In this document: one piece after another, positions 1-12,377 of the stretch
Layout: each line of letters starts with the position of its first letter
Position numbering within the stretch: the first letter of the stretch is position 1
The notes under the pieces: generated by a model
Databases searched by the model: none
Seen by the model: only the letters and a program-made list of their open reading frames with translations
What the model was told of the DNA's origin: nothing
Made by a program: the position numbers and the translations under genes
NCBI RefSeq assembly: GCF_000517385.1
Contig: NZ_BAUW01000009.1
Span: forward strand, 1-64,000
Length of the DNA: 64,000 nucleotides
Direction: 5' to 3'
From: Mesobacillus boroniphilus JCM 21738
Lineage (GTDB): Bacteria > Bacillota > Bacilli > Bacillales > Cytobacillaceae

Positions 1-140
1 GGTAAAATATTGTTTTGTTTTAATAGCTTGATTGATTCCTTGACACCGGGGAATAACTCAAAATCTCCAGGATAAATCACTTTGTCACTTCCCCCAAGAG
101 TGCCATCCCGGTCAATAAAAACAGCCTGGATATTTAACAT
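1..140 (-). CDS. HAD-superfamily phosphatase, N-terminal part (cut by window edge)
   Basis: Only the first 46 residues lie in the window. The start ATG at 140 is preceded by GGAAGGTGA, a good ribosome binding site. The N-terminus shows HAD motif I, FIDRDGTLGG, with the two catalytic aspartates, followed by a loop ending in PGDFELFPGV, as in HAD-IIIA enzymes of the GmhB/histidinol-phosphatase type. Such enzymes hydrolyse small sugar or phosphate esters in the cytoplasm. The substrate cannot be told from this fragment. Confidence 0.75.
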   Translation of the reverse strand, partial: MLNIQAVFIDRDGTLGGSDKVIYPGDFELFPGVKESIKLLKQNNIL

Positions 141-342
141 AATACATTCACCTTCCAACCTAGTAGCTTTTCATCGTACTGTAGTAGTCAATTAAATGTT
201 ATCTTCAATCCCATTTTCTTTTTTTGGAAAATCCTACTATTTCCATCATACCATTCAATACATTTATATCCAAAATTTCCAAAACACCAAAAATCCCTCA
301 CCAAATGGCAAGGGGATCATGATTTATCCTTATTTGTTTTTC

Positions 343-824
343 CTAACCGTTATGCAATTCATTATGAAGTTTCTTAAACTGCAGATACATAGCGACTCGC
401 CACGGGACAATCATTCCAAACGCAAGAATCCAGAACATTCCACTAATCTCTCCGAAATCAATTGTGCTGCTTAGTACCAGTTTTGCTATGACACGTACAA
501 TCAACAGTCCGATTAAAATGAAGGCAAAAGCCTTGGATCTCTTAAGAAATATTTCCCGTCCTCTGACTTCGAATTTCGAGGTTTTGATGAGCAGAATTGA
601 GAATAGTATTCCTACCGAAAGTGCCTCTATAATCTGTAAAAAATGCACCCGGAATATTGGAAGATGAACATAAGCGCACCCGTGCTCATAAAGATTGGCG
701 GTAAAATAATTTTCTTGGCAGATGCTGGTTTTTTGGCTGCTTTCATCCTCATGAATGTCACAAAGATGGCCATGCCAATTGCTCCAACTGTTGACGCCAG
801 AACGTAATTCATTCTATATTTCAT
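343..824 (-). CDS. ccdC: CcdC, membrane protein of the cytochrome c biogenesis locus (frameshifted)
   Basis: Integral membrane protein of about 160 residues encoded with ccdA and ccdB (B. subtilis yneJ). The N-terminal frame (MKYRMNYVLASTVGAIGMAI, then RMKAAKKP and KKIILPPIFMSTGALMF) and the C-terminal frame (SVGILFSILLIKTSKFEVR ... GMFWILAFGMIVPWRVAMY) together match the whole family. They are joined by restoring one C near 659, where TTCCAATATT should read TTCCCAATATT. About four membrane helices. It follows ccdB and ccdA on the same strand. The break lies in a short homopolymer, so a sequencing error is likelier than real inactivation. The CcdC role in cytochrome c maturation is less clear than that of CcdA. 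Confidence 0.85.
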
Positions 825-896
825 CCCTTATTAAGTAGTTTTCCACATTATTATAATGAAAATAAGCCATTTAAGATAGACTTAAATGGCTGTTTT

Positions 897-1256
897 TTAT
901 CTTAACACTCTTGATACGGAATCGACTACCTGTGAATCATCGAATGGCTTTACAATGAAATCCTTTGCTCCTGCCTCGATCGCATCCACTACCATCTTCT
1001 GCTGGCCCATCGCTGAGCACATGATGATTTTTGCATCATTGAAATCCTTTTTGATTTCTTTTACGGCGTCCAGTCCGCTCATTTCCGGCATTGTAATATC
1101 CATTGTCACAAGATCGGGCTTCAGCTCACGATACAGCTCGACTGCTTCACGTCCATTTTCAGCTTCCCCCACTATTTCGTGGTTCGCTTTCTTCAGAATA
1201 TTGGTTAAGGTGATTCTCATAAATTTTGCGTCGTCAACTATCAAAATTCTGGCCAT
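897..1256 (-). CDS. ccdB: CheY-like response regulator of the ccd operon (CcdB/YneI)
   Basis: Stand-alone receiver domain of 119 residues. The acidic pocket is DD near residues 8-9, the phospho-acceptor is Asp53 in TMDITMPEMSG, and the conserved Lys is in FIVKPF. There is no output domain. The start is the ATG at 1256, giving MARILIVDDAKF, because GGGGAGG lies 9 bases upstream; a longer reading to 1280 would bypass this site. It lies between ccdA and ccdC as in B. subtilis. No sensor kinase is adjacent, so its partner is unknown. Confidence 0.88.
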   Translation of the reverse strand: MARILIVDDAKFMRITLTNILKKANHEIVGEAENGREAVELYRELKPDLVTMDITMPEMSGLDAVKEIKKDFNDAKIIMCSAMGQQKMVVDAIEAGAKDFIVKPFDDSQVVDSVSRVLR

Positions 1257-1441
1257 CGCTGTATCCTCCCCGACAATCACAACAAATAGATTAATCTGTT
1301 AAATTTTACCCTTAATTACTATATAACTATATTTAACCATTATTTTCAATGTAAAGACACCGACAAATTTCTCACATATAAAAATTTCTTATGAAAATAA
1401 TCTCATATAGGATTTATAGAACTCAAGCTTTAATATGCTCG

Positions 1442-2149
1442 TTAAAATCCTGTAAAATCGCCAAAAAACATTGATAGAATTGAAATCAGCTTTGTCATCC
1501 AGTCGAAGAACAACATGATTCCGACTAGTATCATGATATAGCCGCCGATTTTTACAATTTTCACATTGTGTTTGCGGATCCACTGCATCTTTCCAATAAA
1601 GAATGACAGAATGAAGAAGGGAATCGCAAAACCAAGAGTATACGCAATCATATAAAGCATCCCTGAGCCAGGGTTTGAGCTTGCAAGCAGGATGACCGAA
1701 GCAAGGATCGGCCCAGTACATGGAGTCCACCCAGCCGCAAAGGCCATACCGATTAATGAGGAACCAAAATACCCAGATGGGCGGTTCTTAAATTCTATTT
1801 TCCTGTCCTTCATCAAGAATTCAGGCTTAAAGAAGCCAAGCACCATCAACCCGAAAGCAACAATAAAAATCGCACCCAGCTGACGGATGAGGTCCTGGTA
1901 TTGCATGAAGAATTGGCCTACGAAAGATGTCCCGAAGCCAATTGCAATGAAAATCACCGAAAAGCCCAGCAAGAAAAATAATGTATGGAGCAGACTGCGC
2001 CTTTGCAGCATCGCATTTTCGCTCTTTAGTTCTCCTACAGACATCCCAGTAATATAAGATAAAAATGCTGGATAAAGCGGCAAGCAGCATGGAGAAATAA
2101 AGCTAAGGAACCCCGCTCCCATAGCAATGAAAATATTTACATCTGTCAT
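1442..2149 (-). CDS. ccdA: CcdA, thiol-disulfide transmembrane electron carrier
   Basis: Polytopic membrane protein of 235 residues related to the DsbD transmembrane domain. It passes reducing equivalents from cytoplasmic thioredoxin to extracytoplasmic thiol proteins used in cytochrome c maturation and spore-cortex formation. The two redox cysteines are visible, one in [12 protein letters not shown] (helix 1) and one in [13 protein letters not shown] (helix 4). Six hydrophobic segments are present. Start ATG at 2149 follows GGGGATGG. It heads the ccdA-ccdB-ccdC run, as in related genomes. Confidence 0.93.
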   Translation of the reverse strand: MTDVNIFIAMGAGFLSFISPCCLPLYPAFLSYITGMSVGELKSENAMLQRRSLLHTLFFLLGFSVIFIAIGFGTSFVGQFFMQYQDLIRQLGAIFIVAFGLMVLGFFKPEFLMKDRKIEFKNRPSGYFGSSLIGMAFAAGWTPCTGPILASVILLASSNPGSGMLYMIAYTLGFAIPFFILSFFIGKMQWIRKHNVKIVKIGGYIMILVGIMLFFDWMTKLISILSMFFGDFTGF

Positions 2150-2451
2150 AATTCCATCCCCAGTCCATATTCGTTAGTCCCATTCTAACAAAACCATTTA
2201 CTATTATTATAGTTTAACTGTGAACAATTTATTAATTTCTATAAAAAAGGTGTTTACCTTCTTAAAAACTGGGTAATAAAGGACGGTGTATATTTTTTAC
2301 AGGAAAATATTTTACAAATGTTTCTTTTGAAATTTGGCAGTATATGCTATATACTAATATAGCACTTGTAATAATTTCTATATTTGATAATGATTTTACA
2401 TAACTATTTTTAATATACTGCTAAGAGATAAAACAAGAAAGGATTTTCACA
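2150..2451. other. Divergent intergenic region between ccdA and the Spo0E-like gene
   Basis: About 300 bases, very A+T rich, between two divergent starts. It should hold both promoters. I see no strong repeat, hairpin or small reading frame. Confidence 0.5.
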
Positions 2452-2622
2452 TTGTCTAAAGAGCAACTGATCACCCTCATTGAGAAAAAACGCGAAGAAC
2501 TGATACAAATCGCTTCCAAGAACGGCTTAAGCTCTACAATTGCCATCCATTATAGCCAGGAACTGGATGAATTATTAAATGAATATAACCGCGTCTACAT
2601 AAAAAAGATACCAGCCCATTAA
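2452..2622 (+). CDS. Spo0E-family aspartyl-phosphate phosphatase (YnzD-like)
   Basis: Small protein of 56 residues, below usual gene-finder size. It has the Spo0E helical-hairpin signature: LITLIEKKREELIQIA, then SSTIAIHYSQELDELLNEY with the SQELD motif. Family members dephosphorylate Spo0A~P and delay sporulation. The start is TTG at 2452, with AAGAAAGG upstream; no in-frame ATG fits the family length. In B. subtilis the paralogue ynzD occupies this position next to ccdA, so orthology is likely. A hairpin terminator follows directly. Confidence 0.82.
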   Translation: MSKEQLITLIEKKREELIQIASKNGLSSTIAIHYSQELDELLNEYNRVYIKKIPAH

Positions 2623-2627
2623 AAAAC

Positions 2628-2660
2628 AGCTAATCGCCATAAGCGTTATAGCTGTTTTAT
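2628..2660 (+). terminator. Terminator after the Spo0E-like gene
   Basis: An ACAGCTAA arm pairs with TTATAGCTGT around a short GC-containing hairpin, followed by TTTTATTTTTG. It lies directly after the stop codon. Confidence 0.65.
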
Positions 2661-2768
2661 TTTTGTCTATCTAAACAGTTCATTGCCTATTCATTATATT
2701 GGATGACGCCTTTGTACAATACGTCTCTTATAAAATGGCTCGGTTTTCCTACACTGTATAAACATATC

Positions 2769-2885
2769 TTAAAACTTTTTCATTACTTTTCCGATTATTT
2801 TTCCAGCACTCTTTCCAGCTTTCTTTGTTACTTGCTTCTTCACTTGTTTTTTAATTTCCTTTTTTATCATGCTCTTTAACCCCAT
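2769..2885 (-). CDS. Very basic 38-residue peptide, unknown
   Basis: Short frame MGLKSMIKKEIKKQVKKQ.., 38 residues, about 16 of them lysine, then a glycine/serine-containing tail KKAGKSAGKIIGKVMKKF. The ATG at 2885 is preceded by GGGGAAGAGGG. It would form an amphipathic cationic helix and could be a small DNA- or membrane-associated protein. I do not recognise a family. Supported only by the ribosome binding site and its composition. Confidence 0.4.
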   Translation of the reverse strand: MGLKSMIKKEIKKQVKKQVTKKAGKSAGKIIGKVMKKF

Positions 2886-3092
2886 CTTTTTCCCTCTTCC
2901 CCAAAAATAATTATTTTATTGGATAATAGTACGATTCTTTAGGCAAAAAAGTTTCATTTCTGCCTTGATAAGAATAGTTAATTATCGTTATGATCTAACC
3001 TGCCAGTCAGGATAGTATTAATATATTCCTATTTTAAATCAAAATAAAGGCGATTACCTCTTAGTAATCGCCATTTCACATAATGTAATTAT

Positions 3093-4885
3093 TTACCCAA
3101 CCACATCTTCCAGTCGTTCTACTGAACCATTCTGAAGGAGAAACATCTTATGGTAAAGTCCCTGGTGAGTGAGCAGTTCTTGATGTGTGCCGCGTTCAAC
3201 TATTTCACCATGATGGAGGACGATGATCTGGTCAGCATCCTGGATAGTCGACAGCCTGTGGGCAATGGCAATCGTGTCCTGCCTTTGCGCATTTTGGATA
3301 GTGCGGTCTGGATCGCCTCTTCGGTTTCCGTATCTATATTTGCAGTGGCTTCATCCAGCACAAGGATTTTCGGATTAGCCGCAATTGTCCTCGCAAAAGC
3401 GATCAATTGCCTCTGCCCGCTCGAAAAAGTCGAGCCTCGCTCTGTCACTTTTTGTGCATATCCATCTTCAAGTTTTTCAATGAAGGAATCCGCCTGGACA
3501 AATTCAGCCGCCCTCCTAATATCTGCTTCCGTCAAATCGCTATTGTGCAGCCTGATATTATCCCCGAGTGTTCCGTAGAACAAGAACGGATCCTGTAGCA
3601 CAAGTCCCATTTTATCGCGCAGTTCTTTTACCGGATAATTTTTTATCGAATGATTATCAATTAAAATATCGCCGCGTTCAAACTCATAGAAACGCATCAA
3701 CAGGTTGATGATTGAGCTTTTCCCGCTTCCGGTGTGGCCTACAAATGCAAGAGTTTCTCCCGGATTCACGGTGAAACTGATATTTTTCAAGACATCCCTT
3801 TTTCCATCATAGGAAAAACAGACATCCTTGAATTCTATCTTTCCTTCATTGATTTTGTCAGCTTCTTTTCCAGTATGACCCGGAGCAAGCTCAGTTTCAT
3901 CAAGCAGTTTGAATACACGTGATGCAGCGACAATCGCCTGCTGGTACATGGAAAGTCGCATCATCATATTATTCACCGGCTCGAAAAAGCGGTCAAGGTA
4001 ATTGATGAATGCATACAGAACCCCAATTTCAATTGGACTGTCAAACGAAGTAATCCCAAAAAAGCTGAGTACGATGATTAACGCTAAAGTATAGACAAGA
4101 TCAACAGCAGGACGCAACAACAGTCCATCTGCCTTGATGTTCTTCATACCCGCGTCAAAATGCTTATCGTTAATTTCACCGAACTCGTTTTTCAATCTTT
4201 CTTCCTGACGGAACATCTGGATGATCGACATACCCTGGAGTGATTCGCTGAGCTTTGCATTCAGCTGGCTCAGGCGTTCACGCATATCCTGGTAAAACCT
4301 CGAGCTCAGTTTCCGGTACAAGCTCATGATGAACACGATGAATGGTAAAATCAGCATTGTGAACAAAGCCAGTTTCACATTCAGGATGAACATGGCGACA
4401 AATATTCCGAACAATAAGAAGCCGCTCTGGATAAAAGTCGCAATGACACTGACGAACATATCTTTAATCGCCTCGGTATCATTGGTCACTCTGGATACAA
4501 GTGAGCCGGCAGGCGTCTTATCGAAGTATCTCAATCCAAGCTGCTGCACCTTTGTGAATACATCAATCCTCATTTGCTGGATGATTTTCAGCGCAATTTC
4601 CTGGAACTTCAGAAGCTGATAATAAGAGACGAGCACATTGAGGATCTGGATGCCTATATAAGCAGCACCGAGCATCAATAATGGCTTGAAAGGCAAATAG
4701 CCTTCCCTCAGGTAATCATCGATAAAAATTTTCACCAAAATCGGTCCGAGAACGTCCCCAATTGTGGCGAGCAGCAGGAATCCGAATGCGACAAAAATCA
4801 TTTTTAAATGCGGCTTTGCATAAGCAAGAAGCCGGAACAGCACAGAACGCTGCTCTTTAGCGTTTAATACAGGCGTTTTTTCCAT
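3093..4885 (-). CDS. ABC exporter half-transporter, catalytic-site subunit (YheH/BmrD-like; frameshifted)
   Basis: Second subunit of a heterodimeric type IV ABC exporter, about 597 residues once the frame is restored. Six membrane helices (residues about 20-310) are followed by a nucleotide-binding domain with Walker [10 protein letters not shown], a variant signature SSGQRQ, and Walker B ILVLDEAT carrying the catalytic Glu. The frame breaks near 3275, where one base is missing (AGGACACGATT). Past it the other frame continues [17 protein letters not shown] to a stop at 3093. Three bases separate it from the upstream partner at 4889-6637. Relatives include drug exporters (BmrCD, LmrCD); the substrate here is unknown. 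Confidence 0.87.
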
Positions 4886-4888
4886 GAC

Positions 4889-6637
4889 TTACCCTCCCTG
4901 CTCGACAAGCTCTTCAAGCTGCTGCCTTAAATACATATCCTTGTACCAGCCGTCGTTCTCCATCAGCTGGTCGTGGGTGCCGCGCTCTGCAATCTGCCCA
5001 TTTTCAAGGACAACGATCAGATCAGCATGGTGAATGGCACTTAAGCGGTGGGCAGTGATAATTGTTGTCTTATCTTTACGATTTTCTCTCAATGCTGATA
5101 AAATCTGTTCCTCGGTCTTCGCATCGACCGCCGATAGTGAATCATCAAGGATAAGGATCTCCGGATTCATCACCAATGCGCGGGCAATCGAAATCCTCTG
5201 CTTCTGGCCGCCTGAGAGTGAAACCCCGCGCTCCCCGACAACAGTTTGATAGCCATCGGTAAATTCAAGAATGTCATCATGGATGTTTGCCACTCTGGCT
5301 GAATTATAGATGACCTCCTTATCAACAGTAGGATCCGCGAAAGCAATGTTCTCCTGGACAGTTGCCGAGAAAAGGAAATGATCCTGTGGGACGTATCCAA
5401 TTGCCTGTCTCAATCGATCCATCTTATAGTCTTGAATGTTCCTGCCGCCAATGCTGATGCTTCCTTTCGAAAGGTCGAATTCACGGATGAGGAGCTTCAA
5501 TAGTGTCGTTTTACCTGCTCCTGTCTTCCCTACGATTCCTAGCGTCTGCCCTTTCCCTAAACCAAAATTGATATCCTTTAATAAAGGCTCCTGGTCGCCA
5601 GGATAGGTAAATGACTCGATATCATATTTAAGGTCGCCATTCGGGACAATGTCCAGGGCGTCTGGTTTGTCCTGGATGTCGATCTTTTCATCAAGCAAGG
5701 CTGAAACGCGATCGTATGAAGCTCTTCCACGTTCTACAATATTGAAAAACCAGCCGAACGCAAGCATCGGCCAAACCAGCAAGCCAAGGTAGGAAGTAAA
5801 AGAGACCAGCTGTCCAATTGTCAGTTCACCGTTCATCACATACCTTGCCCCAAAAGCAATCGACAAGAAGAATGAGATGCCAACAATGATAGAAATCGTC
5901 GGGTCAAATAAAGCATCAACCTTCGCGACGGAAATGTTCTTTTTCACAACATCTTCTGACTGTTTGCGAAAATCCTCAATATCTTCTTTTTCCTGGCCAA
6001 ATGTCTTAATGACCTTAATTCCTGTAATGCTTTCCTGCGTCTTGTCATTTAAATCAGAGAATGCTTCCTGAGCCTTATGGAACCTTTTATGAAGCATCGT
6101 CCCGTACCAGCTTGTCAGCAAAGCCATGAACGGCATTGGAATCAAAGCGATCAAAGTCAGTTTCCAGCTGATTGTCGCTGCCATTGCGATGATGACAAAG
6201 CCGCCGGTTGAGACAGAGTCAACAAACGTCAGGACACCTGCGCCTGCTGTCTGCTGAATCGCCGAAAGGTCATTTGTAGCATGAGCCATCAAGTCCCCTG
6301 TCCTTCTCTTCTGGTAAAAAGACTGCGACATACTAGTGAAATGGGCATACAGCCGATTCCTTAATAAACGCGCCAGTTTTACCGCTGAACCAAAAATCAT
6401 GATCCGCCAGTAATACCGAAGCGAATACATCGCCAAGCCAGTAGCCGCTAAAACAAACATCCATTTTCCAAGTTTCCCGGCCGTAAGCGTACCATTGGTA
6501 ATTTCATCTACGATTATTCCAATGACACGCGGCGGTACAAGCTGGAGCAATGCCACAAATAAAAGCAGGGAAACCCCTGTCAGATAAGCCTTTTTCTCCG
6601 ACTTGAAATACCATAATAAATCCTTGAATACGCTCAT
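4889..6637 (-). CDS. ABC exporter half-transporter, degenerate-site subunit (YheI/BmrC-like)
   Basis: First subunit of the heterodimer, 582 residues from the ATG at 6637. That start has GGGGGA at a proper distance; the frame could extend to a TTG at 6661 but that lacks a site. Six membrane helices, then Walker A GKTGAGKTT, the canonical signature LSGGQ, Walker B ILILDDSLSA and the H-loop TAHRLSA. Asp replaces the catalytic Glu after Walker B, the hallmark of the non-hydrolysing site. With its partner it forms one consensus and one degenerate ATP site. Closest in layout to B. subtilis YheI. Confidence 0.9.
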   Translation of the reverse strand: MSVFKDLLWYFKSEKKAYLTGVSLLLFVALLQLVPPRVIGIIVDEITNGTLTAGKLGKWMFVLAATGLAMYSLRYYWRIMIFGSAVKLARLLRNRLYAHFTSMSQSFYQKRRTGDLMAHATNDLSAIQQTAGAGVLTFVDSVSTGGFVIIAMAATISWKLTLIALIPMPFMALLTSWYGTMLHKRFHKAQEAFSDLNDKTQESITGIKVIKTFGQEKEDIEDFRKQSEDVVKKNISVAKVDALFDPTISIIVGISFFLSIAFGARYVMNGELTIGQLVSFTSYLGLLVWPMLAFGWFFNIVERGRASYDRVSALLDEKIDIQDKPDALDIVPNGDLKYDIESFTYPGDQEPLLKDINFGLGKGQTLGIVGKTGAGKTTLLKLLIREFDLSKGSISIGGRNIQDYKMDRLRQAIGYVPQDHFLFSATVQENIAFADPTVDKEVIYNSARVANIHDDILEFTDGYQTVVGERGVSLSGGQKQRISIARALVMNPEILILDDSLSAVDAKTEEQILSALRENRKDKTTIITAHRLSAIHHADLIVVLENGQIAERGTHDQLMENDGWYKDMYLRQQLEELVEQGG

Positions 6638-6851
6638 ATGTATATCCCCCAAACCCCTCAAATGCTTAAATAGTTTATCAAATATTTGTAAAATGGGGAA
6701 GATTTTTTCTTTTGAATATATTGAATAGCTGCTTCATCAAACTTAAATAGACGAATATTTAGGTAAATTAATAATAATTCGTTCGGTTTTTTAAACATTA
6801 TTTGTTGTATAATTTTAAAATAGTGATATAATATCTATAAATTAATAGATT

Positions 6852-6922
6852 CACTCATATAATCGCGGGGATATGGCCTGCAAGTTTCTACCGGATTACC
6901 GTAAATGATCCGACTATGAGTG
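6852..6922 (+). promoter_or_regulatory. Purine (guanine-type) riboswitch aptamer
   Basis: The P1 stem is closed by CACTCATA (6852-6859) and TATGAGTG (6915-6922), with the usual P2/P3 loops and the core segment CCGACTATG. The base that reads the ligand, the C in GAC just before the 3' P1 strand, is C (6914), so guanine/hypoxanthine rather than adenine is predicted. It matches the xpt aptamer of B. subtilis nearly throughout and lies in the leader of xpt-pbuX. Confidence 0.95.
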
Positions 6923-6970
6923 AGCAATGCAGGGGACCAACTCAACCTCTATTTGTCCGCAGCTTTTATT

Positions 6971-7030
6971 AGCCCAAGGCCATTGCTTCACTCATTTTAT
7001 GATGTGAATGCAATGTTTTGGGCTTTTTTG
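6971..7030 (+). terminator. Riboswitch-controlled terminator with antiterminator overlap
   Basis: AGCCCAA (from 6971) pairs with TTGGGCTT (to about 7024) through an extended hairpin, followed by TTTTTTG. The strand CATTGCTTCACTCAT (6981-6995) can instead pair with ATGAGTGAGCAATG (6916-6929), which overlaps the 3' strand of aptamer P1. Guanine binding would keep P1 closed, free the terminator and switch xpt-pbuX off. Confidence 0.88.
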
Positions 7031-7037
7031 TATTTAG

Positions 7038-8975
<1,938 letters not shown>

Positions 8976-9007
8976 AAATATCAATGCAATTTAGAATCAT
9001 AGAAAAT

Positions 9008-9040
9008 GAGGCACCGGAGGAAATCCGGTGCCTGTTTTCA
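9008..9040 (+). terminator. Terminator of xpt-pbuX
   Basis: Perfect 10-bp stem AGGCACCGGA / TCCGGTGCCT with a 5-base loop, followed by GTTTTCATT. It lies 33 bases after the pbuX stop and before the convergent mccB gene. Confidence 0.85.
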
Positions 9041-9112
9041 TTCTATTATTCTATTAATGACCTGTTTTTCCAAAATCCCGAATTTTAGGTCACCAATCGG
9101 CTCAAGTGGCTT

Positions 9113-10245
<1,133 letters not shown>

Positions 10246-11169
10246 TTAAATTCCCCCCTCGTATATTTTTTTGCTAAGATATCTTTCACTTCCGTCTGGG
10301 AAGATCGTAACGATGTTTGTGCCAGGAGGGGCTTTACGTGCTTCTTGCAAAGCTGCGTGAAGAGCTGCGCCAGATGAACTTGCAGCGAGTATTCCCTCTC
10401 TAGCCGCGAGTTCCTTCACGGTGTCAAATGCATCTTTATCGGAAATGGTATAGATTTCGTCAAAGAAAGCAGAATCCATATATGGCGGAAGGAATTCCAT
10501 TCCGATTCCTTCTGTTTTATGGGGACCTGACTGGCCTCCGTTTAGAATCGATCCTTCCGGTTCAACAATAACGGTCTTTATCATTGGATTTTTTTCTTTT
10601 AAAAACTTCGCAGTACCCATGAATGTTCCTCCGGTACCAGCACCAGCTACGAAAATATCAATCTCACCATCTACGTCTTGCCAAATCTCAGGTCCCAAAG
10701 TTTTATAATAAGTTTCTGGATTTGACGGATTGGAAAATTGGGATGGTGAGTAGGAATTAGGAATTTCTTTCAGCAATTGTTCAGTCTTGCGGATTGCTCC
10801 AGACATCCCTTCCGAAGTAAGCGTATGGACGATGGTAGCGCCGAGGGCCCTCATTACCGTCTGTTTTTCAATGCTGAATTTTTCTGGCACTACAAAAATT
10901 ACATCAATACCTTTGTTGATCGCTGCCATCGCCAGACCAATCCCTGTATTTCCTGCAGTTGGCTCAATTAATGTACCGCCTTTAACCAGTTTGCCTGTAC
11001 GGAAAGCCTCGTCGATCAACTCTAATCCCAGTCGGTCTTTAATGCTGCCTCCTGGATTTAAGTATTCCAGCTTTGCATATAAACGGACATCGCTAGGCAT
11101 ATGGAATTGGGTAAGTTCAACCATGGGTGTATGGCCAATTATTTCATGGATACTGCGGTAAACCGTCAT
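10246..11169 (-). CDS. mccA: O-acetylserine-dependent cystathionine beta-synthase (MccA)
   Basis: Beta-family PLP enzyme (CysK/CBS fold), 307 residues, condensing homocysteine with O-acetylserine to give cystathionine. PLP lysine in GGSIKDRLG (about residue 44), substrate-loop motif PTAGNTGIGLA, and the phosphate-binding loop AGAGTGGTFMG. Its place directly before mccB in the yrrT order separates it from plain cysteine synthase. Start ATG at 11169 has AGGGGAG upstream. Confidence 0.92.
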   Translation of the reverse strand: MTVYRSIHEIIGHTPMVELTQFHMPSDVRLYAKLEYLNPGGSIKDRLGLELIDEAFRTGKLVKGGTLIEPTAGNTGIGLAMAAINKGIDVIFVVPEKFSIEKQTVMRALGATIVHTLTSEGMSGAIRKTEQLLKEIPNSYSPSQFSNPSNPETYYKTLGPEIWQDVDGEIDIFVAGAGTGGTFMGTAKFLKEKNPMIKTVIVEPEGSILNGGQSGPHKTEGIGMEFLPPYMDSAFFDEIYTISDKDAFDTVKELAAREGILAASSSGAALHAALQEARKAPPGTNIVTIFPDGSERYLSKKIYEGGI

Positions 11170-11184
11170 TGCATTTAACTCCCC

Positions 11185-11651
11185 TTATTCAGCAAATACC
11201 TGGCGCCACTCATCTTTCTTTGCCAGCATTTTCGCTGCAATTTCTTTTGCTCCCTCAAGGCTGTGGCTTGCAGCCCATCCGCACTGAATTTCATTGCAGG
11301 CAGGTACCTCATCTGCCTCTAGCACATCATTCAGAGTTTTTTCTAACACTTCAAGAATATTGTCATAATCATCATGTTGATCACCGATAAATAAAACCCC
11401 GTCTGGCAGCCCATTGGACTAATGTCTACTACACTGGCATGATGATTACGAATATTTTCAGCCATTAAGTGTTCAAGAGAATGAAGTCCTGGCATCTCCA
11501 TATGCTCCTTGTTCGGCTGGCAGAATCGGATATCATACTTATGGATGACATCGCCACTTGCTCCTTGTGTTGTACCTGCTAAACGGATATATGGTGCGGC
11601 CACCTTCGTGTGATCTAAATTAAAGCTTTCAACATTCATTTTCTTTACCAT
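11185..11651 (-). CDS. luxS: S-ribosylhomocysteine lyase LuxS (frameshifted)
   Basis: Iron/zinc-dependent enzyme splitting S-ribosylhomocysteine into homocysteine and the AI-2 precursor DPD. The metal ligands are visible as HSLEHL in the first frame and the Cys in [10 protein letters not shown] in the second. The frame breaks near 11375, where ATCAACATGAT lacks one C (expected Ile-Asn-His-Asp). Restored length is about 155. The ATG at 11651 overlaps the mtnN stop (TAATG). In B. subtilis luxS is elsewhere; here it completes the pathway inside the operon. Confidence 0.92.
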
Positions 11652-12349
11652 TACTTTTTCAACTCCTCTAACATTAGTAAAATCAGTTCTGCTGAATTTT
11701 TTGCGGCCGTTTCAAGGAATTGATCAAACGAAATGTTTGAATCTTTCCCTGCAATATCGGAAAGCGACCTGATAATAACAAATGGGACTTCGAATTGATG
11801 AGCTACCTGGGCGATTGCTGCTGCTTCCATTTCTGCTGCATACAAATCAGGCAGCTTTGCCCTGATAAACTCTACCCTCTCCGGGTCATTCATGAAGGAA
11901 TCACCAGAAGCGATCAAGCCTTTAACAATCTGAATGCCATCAATCTTTTCAGCACTCCTTAACGCGACTGTGACAAGCTTTTCATCTGGGGCGAAGTAAG
12001 CAGGCATCCTTGGTACCTGGCCATATTCGTATCCAAAGATTGTGACATCGACATCGTGATGCCTTACTTCTGTTGAGATGACGACATCACCGACATTAAG
12101 GTTTTTGTGAAAACCGCCTGCAGAACCTGTATTGATGATGACATCGGGTTGGAATTTATCAATAAGGATTGCTGTACCCATTGCAGCATTTACTTTGCCG
12201 ATTCCTGACTTCAGCAGGACCACTTGCAAGCTATCAATCTCTCCTTGATAAAATTCACTTCCAGCAAGATAGATATCTTCCCTGTTTTTGAGTTTACTGC
12301 GAAGCAAATCTACTTCTTCATCCATTGCACCGATAATCCCAACTCTCAT
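11651..12349 (-). CDS. mtnN: 5'-methylthioadenosine/S-adenosylhomocysteine nucleosidase
   Basis: Cytoplasmic nucleosidase of 232 residues that removes adenine from S-adenosylhomocysteine and methylthioadenosine, making the LuxS substrate. Family signatures: N-terminus [21 protein letters not shown], and [13 protein letters not shown] with the catalytic glutamate pair, then RSLSDIA with the catalytic Asp. Stop overlaps the luxS start by one base, implying coupled translation. Confidence 0.95.
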   Translation of the reverse strand: MRVGIIGAMDEEVDLLRSKLKNREDIYLAGSEFYQGEIDSLQVVLLKSGIGKVNAAMGTAILIDKFQPDVIINTGSAGGFHKNLNVGDVVISTEVRHHDVDVTIFGYEYGQVPRMPAYFAPDEKLVTVALRSAEKIDGIQIVKGLIASGDSFMNDPERVEFIRAKLPDLYAAEMEAAAIAQVAHQFEVPFVIIRSLSDIAGKDSNISFDQFLETAAKNSAELILLMLEELKK

Positions 12350-12377
12350 CGTGCCTCTCCCCCATACTATCTTTATT

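Noticed and set aside
196-667. Two plus-strand frames opposite ccdC (92 and 67 codons)
   Set aside because: They run antisense to a recognised gene, lack ribosome binding sites, and have no family resemblance.
1389-1730. 113-codon minus-strand frame with Cys/Trp-rich sequence
   Set aside because: It is the alternative frame of ccdA, with odd composition and no start signal.
6842-6922. Adenine riboswitch
   Set aside because: The ligand-reading base is C, not U, and the downstream genes are xpt-pbuX.
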